Assembly: GCA_956465555.1 (NCBI GenBank)
Contig: OY101122.1
Location: forward strand, 1,561,001 to 1,625,000
DNA length: 64,000 nt
Direction of reading: 5' to 3'
From: Nitzschia sp. pyKryTriq1
Taxonomy: Eukaryota > Bacillariophyta > Bacillariophyceae > Bacillariales > Bacillariaceae
The notes under the pieces are model-generated. The model saw nothing but the letters and a program-made list of their open reading frames with translations, made no database searches and was not told the DNA's origin. Below are positions 52,911 to 62,950 of the stretch, one piece after another. Positions within the stretch are counted from its first letter, which is position 1. Every line of letters begins with the position of its first letter. A program made the translations under genes and the position numbers.

Positions 52911-54032
52911 ATGGTCGAAGGAAGAAACGTGATCGTAGGTCTCGTCAGCGGAAGTGTCATAGGGATAAGCTTTGTGTTCTTGGAATATAGCAAAAGGAGA
53001 TGGCTTGCCAGTTTGCAAAGGTTCAAAGAGAAGCATCATGGATACACGACACCACCACAATACAGCTCAGACAATGGAGAAAAGACCAAGTACGATGTTC
53101 TGCTGGTGGTGAACCCGGCCAGTGGTGGAGGGAGAGGACAGAAAGAATTTTCGAAAAGCGTTGCAGCCTTTGAGAATCATGGTCGAACGGTAGAAGTCTA
53201 CGTCACAAGCGGTTCCGATGATGTGCTTACCCTGACTCAGACCAAGAATCTAAAGCCTTACAAAACGATTGCATTTCTAAGTGGTGATTCCACCATCATG
53301 GAGTTCATGCAGCACGCGCTGCGTGAAAATGGCGAAACATGGCCATACGCTGGAATCTTGCACTTGCCCGGGGGGTCGTCGAATGTTTTGCAAGCGGATG
53401 CCTTTGGACCCCATAGGGAAGTGGAAGAAATTATTGAGACGGCACTAAAGGCTGGCTGCGTCAGGAAAGCGAACCTCATCAAATGCATGGGCGATGGAAG
53501 TACCGATACTCTGTATGCAACGGTCACTGCATTCTGTGGCATTCAGAAATATTTGGTTGAGACTATGGATTCCGCTCGTGCCTCTGTCTCGGGGTTTGGT
53601 GAAGCTGGATTGCTGGTGGTGATGCTATGGGCATTTGCTGCATATCCATTTCGGACAAAGAAAGCCCCAAATATCATGACTGTCGTGGTGTCTGATGTTG
53701 AGGGCGGAGGTGACGTTGATTTGAATTTTGGCGTGTCAAGGTGGGACCCTCGTGGTGTATTCATCGTCGTATATCAGCGCCCGTATCAAGGGTTTCTTCC
53801 TTTATTCAAATTCCTTTGCTCGTGGATGTCAGGCGACACGGGAGGCGCCTATCAAAAAGGAGAAAGGAACTGGGACAAAACTGTGCACGTCGAAGTGACC
53901 AACAACTGGACTGCAAAGGGCGACGACTGGTACGAAGTAATTCTTGACGGCGGCACCAAGTTGTCTGTGAAAGGCAAGGAAATCCACTTTCAAGCCGTTC
54001 CCCAGTGCCTGCCCCTATACGCCAAGGGCTGA
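52911..54032 (+). CDS. Diacylglycerol/sphingosine-kinase-like protein with altered core motif
   Basis: Single exon, 373 residues. An N-terminal helix (VIVGLVSGSVIGISFVFLEY) would anchor it in a membrane. The DAGK catalytic fold follows: VVNPASGGGRGQ (about 67-78) is the usual NPxSG block. The nucleotide-binding GGDGT motif, however, reads SGDST (124-128). The next block, usually PxGTxND, reads PGGSSN. Conserved GDGSTD-like MGDGSTD and DGG near the C-terminus are present. Family members phosphorylate diacylglycerol, sphingosine or ceramide. The motif changes leave activity doubtful. Confidence 0.8.
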   Translation: MVEGRNVIVGLVSGSVIGISFVFLEYSKRRWLASLQRFKEKHHGYTTPPQYSSDNGEKTKYDVLLVVNPASGGGRGQKEFSKSVAAFENHGRTVEVYVTSGSDDVLTLTQTKNLKPYKTIAFLSGDSTIMEFMQHALRENGETWPYAGILHLPGGSSNVLQADAFGPHREVEEIIETALKAGCVRKANLIKCMGDGSTDTLYATVTAFCGIQKYLVETMDSARASVSGFGEAGLLVVMLWAFAAYPFRTKKAPNIMTVVVSDVEGGGDVDLNFGVSRWDPRGVFIVVYQRPYQGFLPLFKFLCSWMSGDTGGAYQKGERNWDKTVHVEVTNNWTAKGDDWYEVILDGGTKLSVKGKEIHFQAVPQCLPLYAKG

Positions 54033-54144
54033 ATTGTGATTCACGAATCTTGGCGTATCTCGCATTTCTTTAAAACTGGCCAAAAGTATATCCATTGCGT
54101 GTCATACACAATCCTTTGTTGCTGCCTTACCTTTAACCACAGAA

Positions 54145-55311
54145 CTAGGAACCACATTTGAAACCAGTCCATGTGAGTTGACATTTTCCAGATTGACAGT
54201 CATCGGCCTCGTTGCACGAGGAGCCCTTCGGTAGTTTTGCCCGGCAAACAGGAGACAACATTCCCTCGCATGTATTCATTGAAAGACAATCCGCTTCGTA
54301 CCAGCACGAATCGCCAATCGCACCGCGGGAGCATCGTCCCCTGCTACATATATGAGGGAAAGTGCACTCGGATCTTATCGTACATAAATGACCCAAGTCC
54401 CATCCATCCATTGATACCGGAAAAATGCCATCGCCAAGGATTGCCTCCAGTCGATCAATGTGGGAAGCCATGGTGTGCACCTCTTGGATTTCCCAAACTG
54501 AGAGGCGCGCCATAGACACATTTGGTGCATCATTGTCTTCATAGTATGCAACCCCGGCAGAATCCTCGGCTAGTACAAATAGATGGCCCATGTAATCTAC
54601 ACCGCCGTAGTCCAGAAATGGAATCGGATCGTATTTGAGGCTACCTCCTTCTTCGATGGTGTTCACAAAACGATAAAGTCGATCTGTGTCAAGGGCAGGA
54701 CAAGGCCCCTCCATGGTAGGTGGCTGGCCAAATGTTATGGTAGTCGGGGCAATATCTTGAAGAAAGACTGCAGCTACCTGGGCTATCGCACCCCCCTGGC
54801 TAAAACCGGTCAAGGCGACATTGCACCTCTCCTCGTCGTTGCTGCAGTTGTTGGGATCTTGACAACATTCCGCCCTACAATCGACAATGGAAGATTCCAA
54901 ATCTTCCAAGTAGTCGAATTCCAAATAAGCATCTCGAAAGCCCTTTCTCGTGCGACAGCAATCCCCTTTGTAACAGACGTCGTCCGCCATCCTTGGATCA
55001 AGATTTTGAGCCCAGTCCCCACTGTTTGGTGCTGTTGCTCGAAACGCGACCCAGCAAATATCATCTATTCTTACAATCATGACTTTGTCAGGCTCATTCG
55101 TCCACGACGTTGAAGAAGGAAGAAGGGCTTGTGTGTTGTCAGCATTGACGGCAAAGCTAATTTCAGCCGCTCGCATGCTCAACCGGACAAAATTTTCGTC
55201 CATTTCGACAAAAGGCGACGGAATGGTCAAACGTTCATTCCCTTGCACATTTCTTGGGAGGAACAAAACCGTCACGGCTATAAGGAAGCAGTATGCTGGT
55301 GATAGTTGCAT
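54145..55311 (-). CDS. Secreted class 3 lipase with Cys-rich C-terminus
   Basis: The ATG at 55311 starts a signal peptide, QLSPAYCFLIAVTVLFLP, then NVQG; the longer frame to 55530 lacks such a leader. The 388-residue product has the alpha/beta-hydrolase elbow GFSQGGAIAQVAA with nucleophile Ser. The acid is in the DPIPFLDYGG region and the His near VHTMASHIDRLE. These fit the fungal-type lipase 3 family. A Cys-rich tail (CSRGRCSRGAIGDSC, then CNEADDCQSGKC) follows, forming probable disulphide-bonded knots. It would act outside the cell or in a vacuole on acylglycerols. Confidence 0.85.
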   Translation of the reverse strand: MQLSPAYCFLIAVTVLFLPRNVQGNERLTIPSPFVEMDENFVRLSMRAAEISFAVNADNTQALLPSSTSWTNEPDKVMIVRIDDICWVAFRATAPNSGDWAQNLDPRMADDVCYKGDCCRTRKGFRDAYLEFDYLEDLESSIVDCRAECCQDPNNCSNDEERCNVALTGFSQGGAIAQVAAVFLQDIAPTTITFGQPPTMEGPCPALDTDRLYRFVNTIEEGGSLKYDPIPFLDYGGVDYMGHLFVLAEDSAGVAYYEDNDAPNVSMARLSVWEIQEVHTMASHIDRLEAILGDGIFPVSMDGWDLGHLCTIRSECTFPHICSRGRCSRGAIGDSCWYEADCLSMNTCEGMLSPVCRAKLPKGSSCNEADDCQSGKCQLTWTGFKCGS

Positions 55312-55724
55312 ATCTGGTTGTAGCCGATTGGGATGAATGTGGCATGGATTGGAAATAGTGGGTAATGGCTCATTTGACGGCACAGCCCTTGTCTTCGTTG
55401 TTTCTCGTTCGTGTAAACGAAGAGCAAACCCAATTTGTGTGCACTCCGTGCTCTTTGTAGAGACTACGTCTGCCTTGGTACTGACCGAAAATATGAAGTC
55501 GATCGAGTCGAATCGTTTTAACCGTCGCAAAAATAAAAATAGGCATCGAAAAATTGTCGAGTGTGAGTATAGTACTGGTAGACTACCAGTGATACTGTAC
55601 TCGTACTCCTACCGTATGCGTCTCTACCAGTGTCGAGATGAAAGTGGCAGCCCAACACCGACGGCACCATGATGAGAATCCGAGATTGATACCAGGCGAC
55701 TACTCACTCACTCACTCATTCCTC
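55312..55724. other. Intergenic region
   Basis: Upstream region of the lipase gene. TACTGGTAGACTACCAGT and GTACTCGTAC words lie at 55572-55612. No gene was seen. Confidence 0.5.
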
Positions 55725-56786
55725 TCAAGCACGCTTTTTCTCGTTGCTGTAGGGACCTGCTCCGTCGTCGCTTGTCGGTTGTCGCCTTTTTTCATAGTAA
55801 AGAAATCGCACTAGTCCCCAAAAGGCCAAATCGCACCCCAAAAAGACAAAGGTATTGGCCGACAAAAAGTCCCGGGCCAACGAATATCCTATTGGGGAAC
55901 ACCAGACGCGGTCCAGCACAATCCCCAAGACTCCCGCCACGAAAATGCTGCTGGCAAAGACAGCTTGGCCGACCGAAAAGGGTACCATTTTTAGTTTGGG
56001 AGGAGACGATAGCTCGCCCTTTTGCCAAGGCAAGTACACTGTCTTGTACAAGTGCATCCACACATTCTCGTAGACTACCAGTAGTACAGGCACTCCAGCC
56101 ATTACAATGGGTACGAGATACCACAACTCAAGCGGGTGCGACGCCGCCACTAGCTGGGGTGCCGGGCTTGTAGCAAACCACCCAATGCACAAAACTCCCA
56201 CAAGTTGGATCCCCATGGCGATTTCCTGTATTGGTATCCCTTGTATAATCTGCAGTAGCAGTGGATAAGTCAATGCACCGCCACCGTCATCAATAATAAT
56301 ATAGGATAATGATTTCCATCGAGCTTGTATTTCTTCCAGGCTTGCCACCAAAAGACAGGAGCCAGAAACCCCCGTCATGTAGGTATCAACAACCCAAAAG
56401 AGGGGATAGTCCGTAGGATAGTCGGTGGTGGGAGCCGGCCAAAGACAATGCACAAAGACGGCGCTGACATTCATCATTCCAAACGCCAACAGCGCAACTG
56501 CCCATGATGTTGTTCGTATCTCCCCCGCTGCTGGCCGCCGCCACAGCCGTAGAAATCCATCTATTCCGATCCAAGCCCCCCACAAGGCTGCCAGTAACAG
56601 AAAGGGTTGTCGAATTATTGTTGCTGTCTCACCATCCGTGGAGTATAATGTCAATGTGTATTCGGGACACTCCTCCGCGACGGATTCAGGAAAAATGACA
56701 TCATGGTAGAGAAAGGTGAGGACCCGGTTGTTGTTGATCCGACCCAGGCAGGCGGGGAAGAAGGTATCTGCCATTCGCTTGCTCAT
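55725..56786 (-). CDS. Multi-pass membrane protein, unknown function
   Basis: Single exon, 353 residues. About seven hydrophobic helices are visible, including FLLLAALWGAWIGI, AVALLAFGMMNVSAVFVHCLW, AMGIQLVGVLCIGWFA, LWYLVPIVMAGVPVLLVVYENV, GQAVFASSIFVAGVLGIVLD and FVFLGCDLAFWGLVRFLYY. His and Asp residues lie in or near helices (VHCLWP, VVDTYM), but no known catalytic pattern was recognised. The C-terminus is basic and short. An endomembrane location is inferred. Confidence 0.78.
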   Translation of the reverse strand: MSKRMADTFFPACLGRINNNRVLTFLYHDVIFPESVAEECPEYTLTLYSTDGETATIIRQPFLLLAALWGAWIGIDGFLRLWRRPAAGEIRTTSWAVALLAFGMMNVSAVFVHCLWPAPTTDYPTDYPLFWVVDTYMTGVSGSCLLVASLEEIQARWKSLSYIIIDDGGGALTYPLLLQIIQGIPIQEIAMGIQLVGVLCIGWFATSPAPQLVAASHPLELWYLVPIVMAGVPVLLVVYENVWMHLYKTVYLPWQKGELSSPPKLKMVPFSVGQAVFASSIFVAGVLGIVLDRVWCSPIGYSLARDFLSANTFVFLGCDLAFWGLVRFLYYEKRRQPTSDDGAGPYSNEKKRA

Positions 56787-57404
56787 GGTACAAGAAAGAC
56801 AAGTGTTCTTTCCGCTTTGCTTTGTCGGCTGACTCTCAGAGCACGAAAACTGAAGTTATGGTGTCATCGATGATCATGGTGTCATCATTCTCATTATCAT
56901 TCATCATCGTCAGCTTTTTTGATCGTTGGCAGATCATGCGATGGATGTGGTGGTGGCAGGGGTTATGCGCGTCGCCCCGTTTTTCGCGCCAAGTATTTTG
57001 GGTCGTATGGGTCGACTCCTGAAACGTGCGGCGGACAATCATTCACGTAGACTTTTTACGTAACTTCTCCACCACAAACTCAAACTTGCAGTCACGCACC
57101 ACGCACGCCACGCACGCAACGCACCGCACCGATGTTGTCTTTCGATCTCGATCCCTTTTCGTTGTCGTTCGTCGTTCGTCGCCCCGCCTCTATTTTCAGC
57201 CAGCTTTGCTCATCTCACTCATTCGCTTGATCCATCCATTACACCTTTCCAGAGGATATATACCTCTTTTCGGTCCACTATTCCATCCTTGGAACTGTTC
57301 TGTCCTCATAGAATTTCTGTCTCCTACTAGAAAGGGTTCCTCCTTGTCGATAGGTTGAAATTTGCAGTACAGTTCTGCCACGACCACCAAGACGTTATCC
57401 GAAA
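56787..57404. promoter_or_regulatory. Divergent promoter region, membrane protein / Listerin
   Basis: Both neighbours start outward. The stretch contains TCATCATT words near 56865-56915 and GCACGCACGCAACGCACCGC-like tandem words at about 57095-57130. No gene was seen. Confidence 0.5.
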
Positions 57405-60400
57405 ATGGTCCGCGAAAAGCGCAAAACACGTCTGAACAAGGGAGAAGCCACCGAGTTTATAGGGTTTGGTGCCTTTACTTCCCCTGTAGCGGCGTCTCCT
57501 GCCTCAGACACAGCAACCTCCACTACTCCAGCTGGCTCTTCGTCGTCGTCGTCGTTGACGCCTCCTCCCAAAGGACTCTCCTTGGAGCCAGTGTACCTTG
57601 GATCCGAGTCGCAACTCTCCCTTCTCTTTCCTCGGATCGGACAAAAACGAGATGCGACCACCAACACCAAAGCCTTGCAAGATTTGAGGGATTATTTCAT
57701 GGACGACACGGCGCCCAAAAAATCGCAGGTGGATGCGTTGGCACATTTTTTGTACTTGTTTCAATCCAAATTGAGCTACGACAATACTCCTCGAGTTCGA
57801 GCCGCCAGTTTGGAATGCTGTCAGCAGGCGTTGGTAAGAGTCCCCAAGGCATTTACCACGTTGGTGAGTCAACAGCAAAATAATAACGAACTTTTGGGGA
57901 TGATGCTGTGTGCACGAGCGGATCCTGCGACGGATGTCCAAAAGGCGGCGCAAAAATTGGCCGAGACAATATTTCTGCTGGACGGGGGGAACGACGTCAT
58001 GGACGACAAGACGACCGCCAATATTAGTCGGTCGCTAGTCGACCAAGGCATGTGGGAGTACGTACAACGCATTCTTTCCTACGGCAAACCACTGGCAATG
58101 CATCAAGAACTGTTTCAGAAAAAATCACAGCAACAGCAGTCGCCAGATGCCAAGCTCTCGGACAAACAGCAAGAAGAGATTGACGAGAAATTTGTGCGCA
58201 TTGTCGGAACCGCATTGAGTGGCTTACAAATACACTTGCAACAACAGAATGTCGATCGTCAGGCTGGGTCATCATCATCATCACCATCCTCCTCCTCCTC
58301 CCCTGTGCCACCGTTGCCTAATGCTGAAGATGTCAGATATCTGTGGAAGACTTTGGCGAGTCCCTATGCCTCGTTGCGACGAAAGACGTATACTCTTCTT
58401 TCCACCTGCTGTCAACAGGCCACTTCGTTGGTCGATACCAGTAAACTCTCCAACATGTTCACTCAAAATCTCTCTTCCGAAAAGGAACCCACCAATGTCA
58501 AGATTTTATTGGAGACACTCCTAGCCTTTGTGGCATCCGTTCCACCCAATGAGAGAACCGCATTATTAGCGCAGTATACGAAACCATTAACCAAATTGTT
58601 TTCCAAGGGTTGTCATGGAGCGACCCAATGGGCACCCACCGTCTTGCCGATTGTCGCCTTGTTACCCGCAGAGGTTCAACCTACCATCCTAACGAGTATT
58701 TGGCAAGGCAAGAGCAACCTGGTCGGAGGTGCGGATCAATTGGAGGTGGTGGCAGCGGTCGCCGAAACAGCCACATTTTTGCTCCTACAACAATCACATG
58801 AATTGGCCGAAGTGTTGGCGCAATGTTGGCTGCAATCTTTGCAAACGTTTGTGACGCGATCGATTGGCAGTGCCTCCTTTTCATCTTCATCCTCATCTAT
58901 TATTAGTGGACCCATTCCTCGGGCCTACGACCATCTGGGGCAAATTTTGGCCAAGGATTTGCAACTATTGGATACCGCACAAGCCACCAAACCCAATTCT
59001 GCCATGATTCTCTTGGACGATTGGTTCTGGAATACGGAAATTCCCAAAGTGTTGGTGTCCAATAATTCGGCGGTTGACCTCGTGCAGTTAACCAATCTTG
59101 TGCAACGATTTCCGGCTCGCACCACTGACATGGGTACGAATAGTGATAACAGTCACTTGCCAAAGTTATGGAAACAACTATTCCACCAATATTTGCAACA
59201 GTGTCACGCGTCTACGGGTATGGTACCAGGCCAAGATATTTATGAATTATGGACGATCTTACTACAACGAATAACTGTCGATGAACTCTTTATCGACGCG
59301 AATATGGAGACCTTCTTGATGAATGATTTACTTCGGTGGATGGTCATACACACGAGCTCCTTGTCAGATCAATTCAGTGAAACTCTGACCAAATACGACT
59401 TCCAACTGTACGAAAAATGTCGAAAGACTCAAGGAGGGAAGGGAACTTGGGATGCTATTTTGCGGGAATTGGTAGCGGCCAAGTGCGATCTGGAAGCTCT
59501 GGTGTCGGGATTGCTTATCCTGAGTACTGGGGGAGGGATCGAGTCAGTCCGATCAACCTTCTTGGATGATTTATGTCGACAAGTCGCCAAAGAATCCATT
59601 ACCGAACTCCATGGGGAAGATTCCGAGGAAGAATTGAGCGACGCTACAGAATTGCACCTTGCGTATCATCGAAAGGCGAGCGATTTACTCCAGGGTTGTG
59701 TCGGGTTGGGAGAAGTTGAAGGAGTTCTAATAGATGAGTCGGTAGTCTCTCATTGGATTGATTTGGCGTGTCCCACGGATCCATCCACGATGCGAAGTCC
59801 CAACCCGGTGCTGGAAACGCTAGTATCACTCGTAAAGAACGACTTTTTCAAGGAATACGCAGACGTGAAACGAACACTGATACAAGCTTGGCGCCAAGGA
59901 GGGGAACTCTGGACAGAAACAGTGATGCCATGGATAACCACGAACAACACCGTTCGAGTCTCTATTATCAAGTTGGCGTCAGCTGAACTCCAGTCGACCC
60001 TTCGACAAGCATCATCTGAATCCAAAGTCGACCTGGGTTTGGTATATCACTGGTCGGAACGAGCCATTCGGTTGTTGGAGATGTGTGAACATACAAAGGA
60101 CTCTTCCAGCGAAATTCCACTACCGTCGATGGAAATTATTGGTTTGGCCGAGCCAAGATTATGGGACTATACAGTCACTCGAGAATGCTTTGCTTCGCGG
60201 AGCCTATGTTGTGTCATGGAATTATTGGACGACCAAGAGGATGATGCTTGCGAGTACAGATGGAGTCTTTTTGCCAACTCGATGACGACCGATCAAGACC
60301 AGCTATTGATAATGATTCTTTTGCACCTCTCGCATGGTTCAATGCATTTCCTGTTGGCAGATGGAGCACGACGACGACAGGACGATTCTGCTATTTTGCT

Positions 60401-62783
60401 GACCAAGCTTGGTGGCAAGTCTGTCTCAGAGGAGCGTCGTGATCGATGGTTGAAAACCTGCCTTTCGTTCCTCTCGTCCATTCTTAGTGGAGGCAACGAA
60501 GAGTTGGTGTGCCGTGGCGTCTCAGTCCTGTCGCAGCTGGTCTCGATTGGATTCTCTAGCGTGCGTCCAGCAGAAAGCTCAGACAACGAGGACAAGTTGC
60601 AATCTGACCAAATCCAGGAAGGCGACTCTGTTTGGTATATCCCAGACACCGAAAATCCAAAGCTACGACAACCATGTACAATTGTAAAGGTGCATAATGA
60701 TGTCTCCAGTGAGGTTTACTTCACCATCAAGGTGGAAGGCGAAGGAAAGATGCAAGAACGACAGACTGTAGCTCAGCGACTGCGATCAAGTCCAGAATCC
60801 TCTACTTCAAATGGCACGAGCAACAACATTCTGGCTGTTGACGAGATTGATTCGACGGAAGTGAAACGGCGGCAAAAGGCCGTGGCGCTGGTCATGGACA
60901 ATCTGGTCTTGGCATCATGGGACAACTGGCAGCTACACGAGTACGAAATTGTGAACGTTCTCATCTCACAGTTCGGGCTTCTCGGTCCGAGGGGTATCGG
61001 AAGCATACACTACACGGTTTTCCAGAAGCTACTTTCGTTTCAATCGGATCTGGTTGGTAAACTCAACGCTGCGTCTACTCCTCAGGATTTCCCGGTGAAT
61101 ACCCTGTGGTCTTTGGCCTTCGCCCTCGGGTATGGGTGCAATACTCCAGTCTCCTCATGGAATGCTTTGCTCATTGGATTCGACCCAGAGGTAACAGTTG
61201 ATTCACTACTTCAGCTTCTCCAAGACGAGCTTGCACCGCTCAAATCGCCTTCGCTGGAAGTAATGCGTCCAACTATTGCCATGTTGACTGTTTCACTGCC
61301 AGTTTTGCAAAACTCCGACAAACTCGAAAGTGCAAAATCTTTAGTTTATCTTTTTGTGGAAAAGTCGTTGAAACAAGCAAAGAAGGACAGCGGGTTCGCC
61401 CAGGACGACTATATCGCATTGAGAGCCATGGACGTCGCTGCCCAAGACGATCACGAAGAAACCACTGAACAAGATGCCGTGATAGAGTTGGTTGGATCCT
61501 TCGCGTCGCGCTGGGAGTCCGACCGAGGGTCAAGATGGGTCGAATTCCCCCTTTGTGCATCCGTTCTTGATGCGATTTTGAGCAAAAAACCGAGACTCGC
61601 AGGACTAGCAGGACGAAAACATGGGGACAGCCTAGCAGCAGCATTGTACGTGGAAAGCAAGAGAGGGCTCGCCTTACGATTTCTAGAAGCTTATGCCAAG
61701 CAAAGAAAACCCATCCACGCTAGCCCGGACAAGGCTATGAACGAGCTGACCGCAAAAAGGCTGAAGCTTTGGTCGGAAGGTCTCGTCCCGGAGGAAGCAG
61801 AAGAGTTGGAGGAAGACATCGAAATTTCGTGTCAGTTTATCCCGAAAGGTCTAATGAACGATGTCGAATCTTGGCAGGAAATAACCAAAAAAGATTTTCA
61901 CGTGAATGAGAATGATGCGTTTGGTCGTCTGGCTGCTTGGTTGGCATATCTTCGCATCGCTGAAACTGCAGGAGGAATCGATTCTATGAATCGGACTGCG
62001 ATGAGCTCTTACACAAGGAAGTCCGGAGCGGTTGGGTCGATTCTGGATCTTGCCATCATGTATGCCAATGGAAGCACGGACCGGAAGGTCAAACTCGAAA
62101 AGGTCGACAGTGTTGACAATTTATACTCTGGTGGCAGTGACGTGAAGCTCTCGAAACTAGCGTGTGCTGTCATCTTCCGAACGGTCGAGGTATTCCCTAC
62201 GCTTTCGAAGAATTGGTGGGAAATGTCGTGTCCGAACTATTTCCGGGATGCCATCCGTGAGTTTGTTGAGGCAAATGTCTCTCCCGAGCTTTTGCGACGC
62301 GAGCTACGCAAAATCAAGGCCGCTTCCTCATTTGGCGACATGACGGTCAAGGGCAGTTTGATCAGCCGTGAAGTGACGGCACTGTACAGCCAAGATGACT
62401 TTACCCTGTCCGTGGTCATCAAGTTACCGCTTTCCTTTCCATTCCGAAGGGCAGAAGTTGACTGTTCCAAGACTTTGGGTGTTCCTGAAAGCCGTTGGAA
62501 ACGATGGTCTTTGCAAATCACTCAAATGCTGAACAACCAAGGAGGATCCTTGACAGATGCGTTGCTACTTTGGAAGGAAAATGTAGACAAGGAGTTTGAA
62601 GGGATTGAGCCATGCCCTGTTTGCTATTCCGTGCTTCATGTCAAGACACACAAACTCCCTGAAATGCAGTGCAAGACCTGTCAAAATCGATTCCACTTTG
62701 ATTGTCTCACTCAATGGTTCCGCAGCAGTGGCAAGAGTGCATGCGTGATTTGCCAGCAGCCCTGGAGTGGCACTCGCGTGTAA
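57405..62783 (+). CDS. LTN1: E3 ubiquitin ligase Listerin
   Basis: A single exon of 1792 residues, close to the usual size of Listerin. The N-terminus carries the conserved EFIGFGAF motif near residue 20. A long HEAT-like helical solenoid follows. Near residues 1065-1120 there is a short DSVWYIPD...PCTIVKVHND insertion of SH3/Tudor-like appearance. The C-terminus is a RING-CH variant from Cys 1737: CPVCYSVLHVK, CKTCQNRFHFDCLTQWF and CVICQQPW. Listerin ubiquitinates nascent chains stuck on 60S subunits in ribosome quality control. The absence of introns in 5.4 kb is notable but fits the compact genes here. Confidence 0.95.
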   Translation: MVREKRKTRLNKGEATEFIGFGAFTSPVAASPASDTATSTTPAGSSSSSSLTPPPKGLSLEPVYLGSESQLSLLFPRIGQKRDATTNTKALQDLRDYFMDDTAPKKSQVDALAHFLYLFQSKLSYDNTPRVRAASLECCQQALVRVPKAFTTLVSQQQNNNELLGMMLCARADPATDVQKAAQKLAETIFLLDGGNDVMDDKTTANISRSLVDQGMWEYVQRILSYGKPLAMHQELFQKKSQQQQSPDAKLSDKQQEEIDEKFVRIVGTALSGLQIHLQQQNVDRQAGSSSSSPSSSSSPVPPLPNAEDVRYLWKTLASPYASLRRKTYTLLSTCCQQATSLVDTSKLSNMFTQNLSSEKEPTNVKILLETLLAFVASVPPNERTALLAQYTKPLTKLFSKGCHGATQWAPTVLPIVALLPAEVQPTILTSIWQGKSNLVGGADQLEVVAAVAETATFLLLQQSHELAEVLAQCWLQSLQTFVTRSIGSASFSSSSSSIISGPIPRAYDHLGQILAKDLQLLDTAQATKPNSAMILLDDWFWNTEIPKVLVSNNSAVDLVQLTNLVQRFPARTTDMGTNSDNSHLPKLWKQLFHQYLQQCHASTGMVPGQDIYELWTILLQRITVDELFIDANMETFLMNDLLRWMVIHTSSLSDQFSETLTKYDFQLYEKCRKTQGGKGTWDAILRELVAAKCDLEALVSGLLILSTGGGIESVRSTFLDDLCRQVAKESITELHGEDSEEELSDATELHLAYHRKASDLLQGCVGLGEVEGVLIDESVVSHWIDLACPTDPSTMRSPNPVLETLVSLVKNDFFKEYADVKRTLIQAWRQGGELWTETVMPWITTNNTVRVSIIKLASAELQSTLRQASSESKVDLGLVYHWSERAIRLLEMCEHTKDSSSEIPLPSMEIIGLAEPRLWDYTVTRECFASRSLCCVMELLDDQEDDACEYRWSLFANSMTTDQDQLLIMILLHLSHGSMHFLLADGARRRQDDSAILLTKLGGKSVSEERRDRWLKTCLSFLSSILSGGNEELVCRGVSVLSQLVSIGFSSVRPAESSDNEDKLQSDQIQEGDSVWYIPDTENPKLRQPCTIVKVHNDVSSEVYFTIKVEGEGKMQERQTVAQRLRSSPESSTSNGTSNNILAVDEIDSTEVKRRQKAVALVMDNLVLASWDNWQLHEYEIVNVLISQFGLLGPRGIGSIHYTVFQKLLSFQSDLVGKLNAASTPQDFPVNTLWSLAFALGYGCNTPVSSWNALLIGFDPEVTVDSLLQLLQDELAPLKSPSLEVMRPTIAMLTVSLPVLQNSDKLESAKSLVYLFVEKSLKQAKKDSGFAQDDYIALRAMDVAAQDDHEETTEQDAVIELVGSFASRWESDRGSRWVEFPLCASVLDAILSKKPRLAGLAGRKHGDSLAAALYVESKRGLALRFLEAYAKQRKPIHASPDKAMNELTAKRLKLWSEGLVPEEAEELEEDIEISCQFIPKGLMNDVESWQEITKKDFHVNENDAFGRLAAWLAYLRIAETAGGIDSMNRTAMSSYTRKSGAVGSILDLAIMYANGSTDRKVKLEKVDSVDNLYSGGSDVKLSKLACAVIFRTVEVFPTLSKNWWEMSCPNYFRDAIREFVEANVSPELLRRELRKIKAASSFGDMTVKGSLISREVTALYSQDDFTLSVVIKLPLSFPFRRAEVDCSKTLGVPESRWKRWSLQITQMLNNQGGSLTDALLLWKENVDKEFEGIEPCPVCYSVLHVKTHKLPEMQCKTCQNRFHFDCLTQWFRSSGKSACVICQQPWSGTRV

Positions 62784-62950
62784 GAGGAGTGTTTTCTAGG
62801 GTAACAGACCAATGCCGGCCTGGCATGCGAAATTATTAGACTAGCCAATGAAGGCAATGCTATAGAGGTTTTTCTATTGCTAACGTTGTATGCAGCTGTT
62901 GTGCTTTGCTTTGCTTCAGAGAATGTAAGTATTCGTAATGTGCCCTGCGA

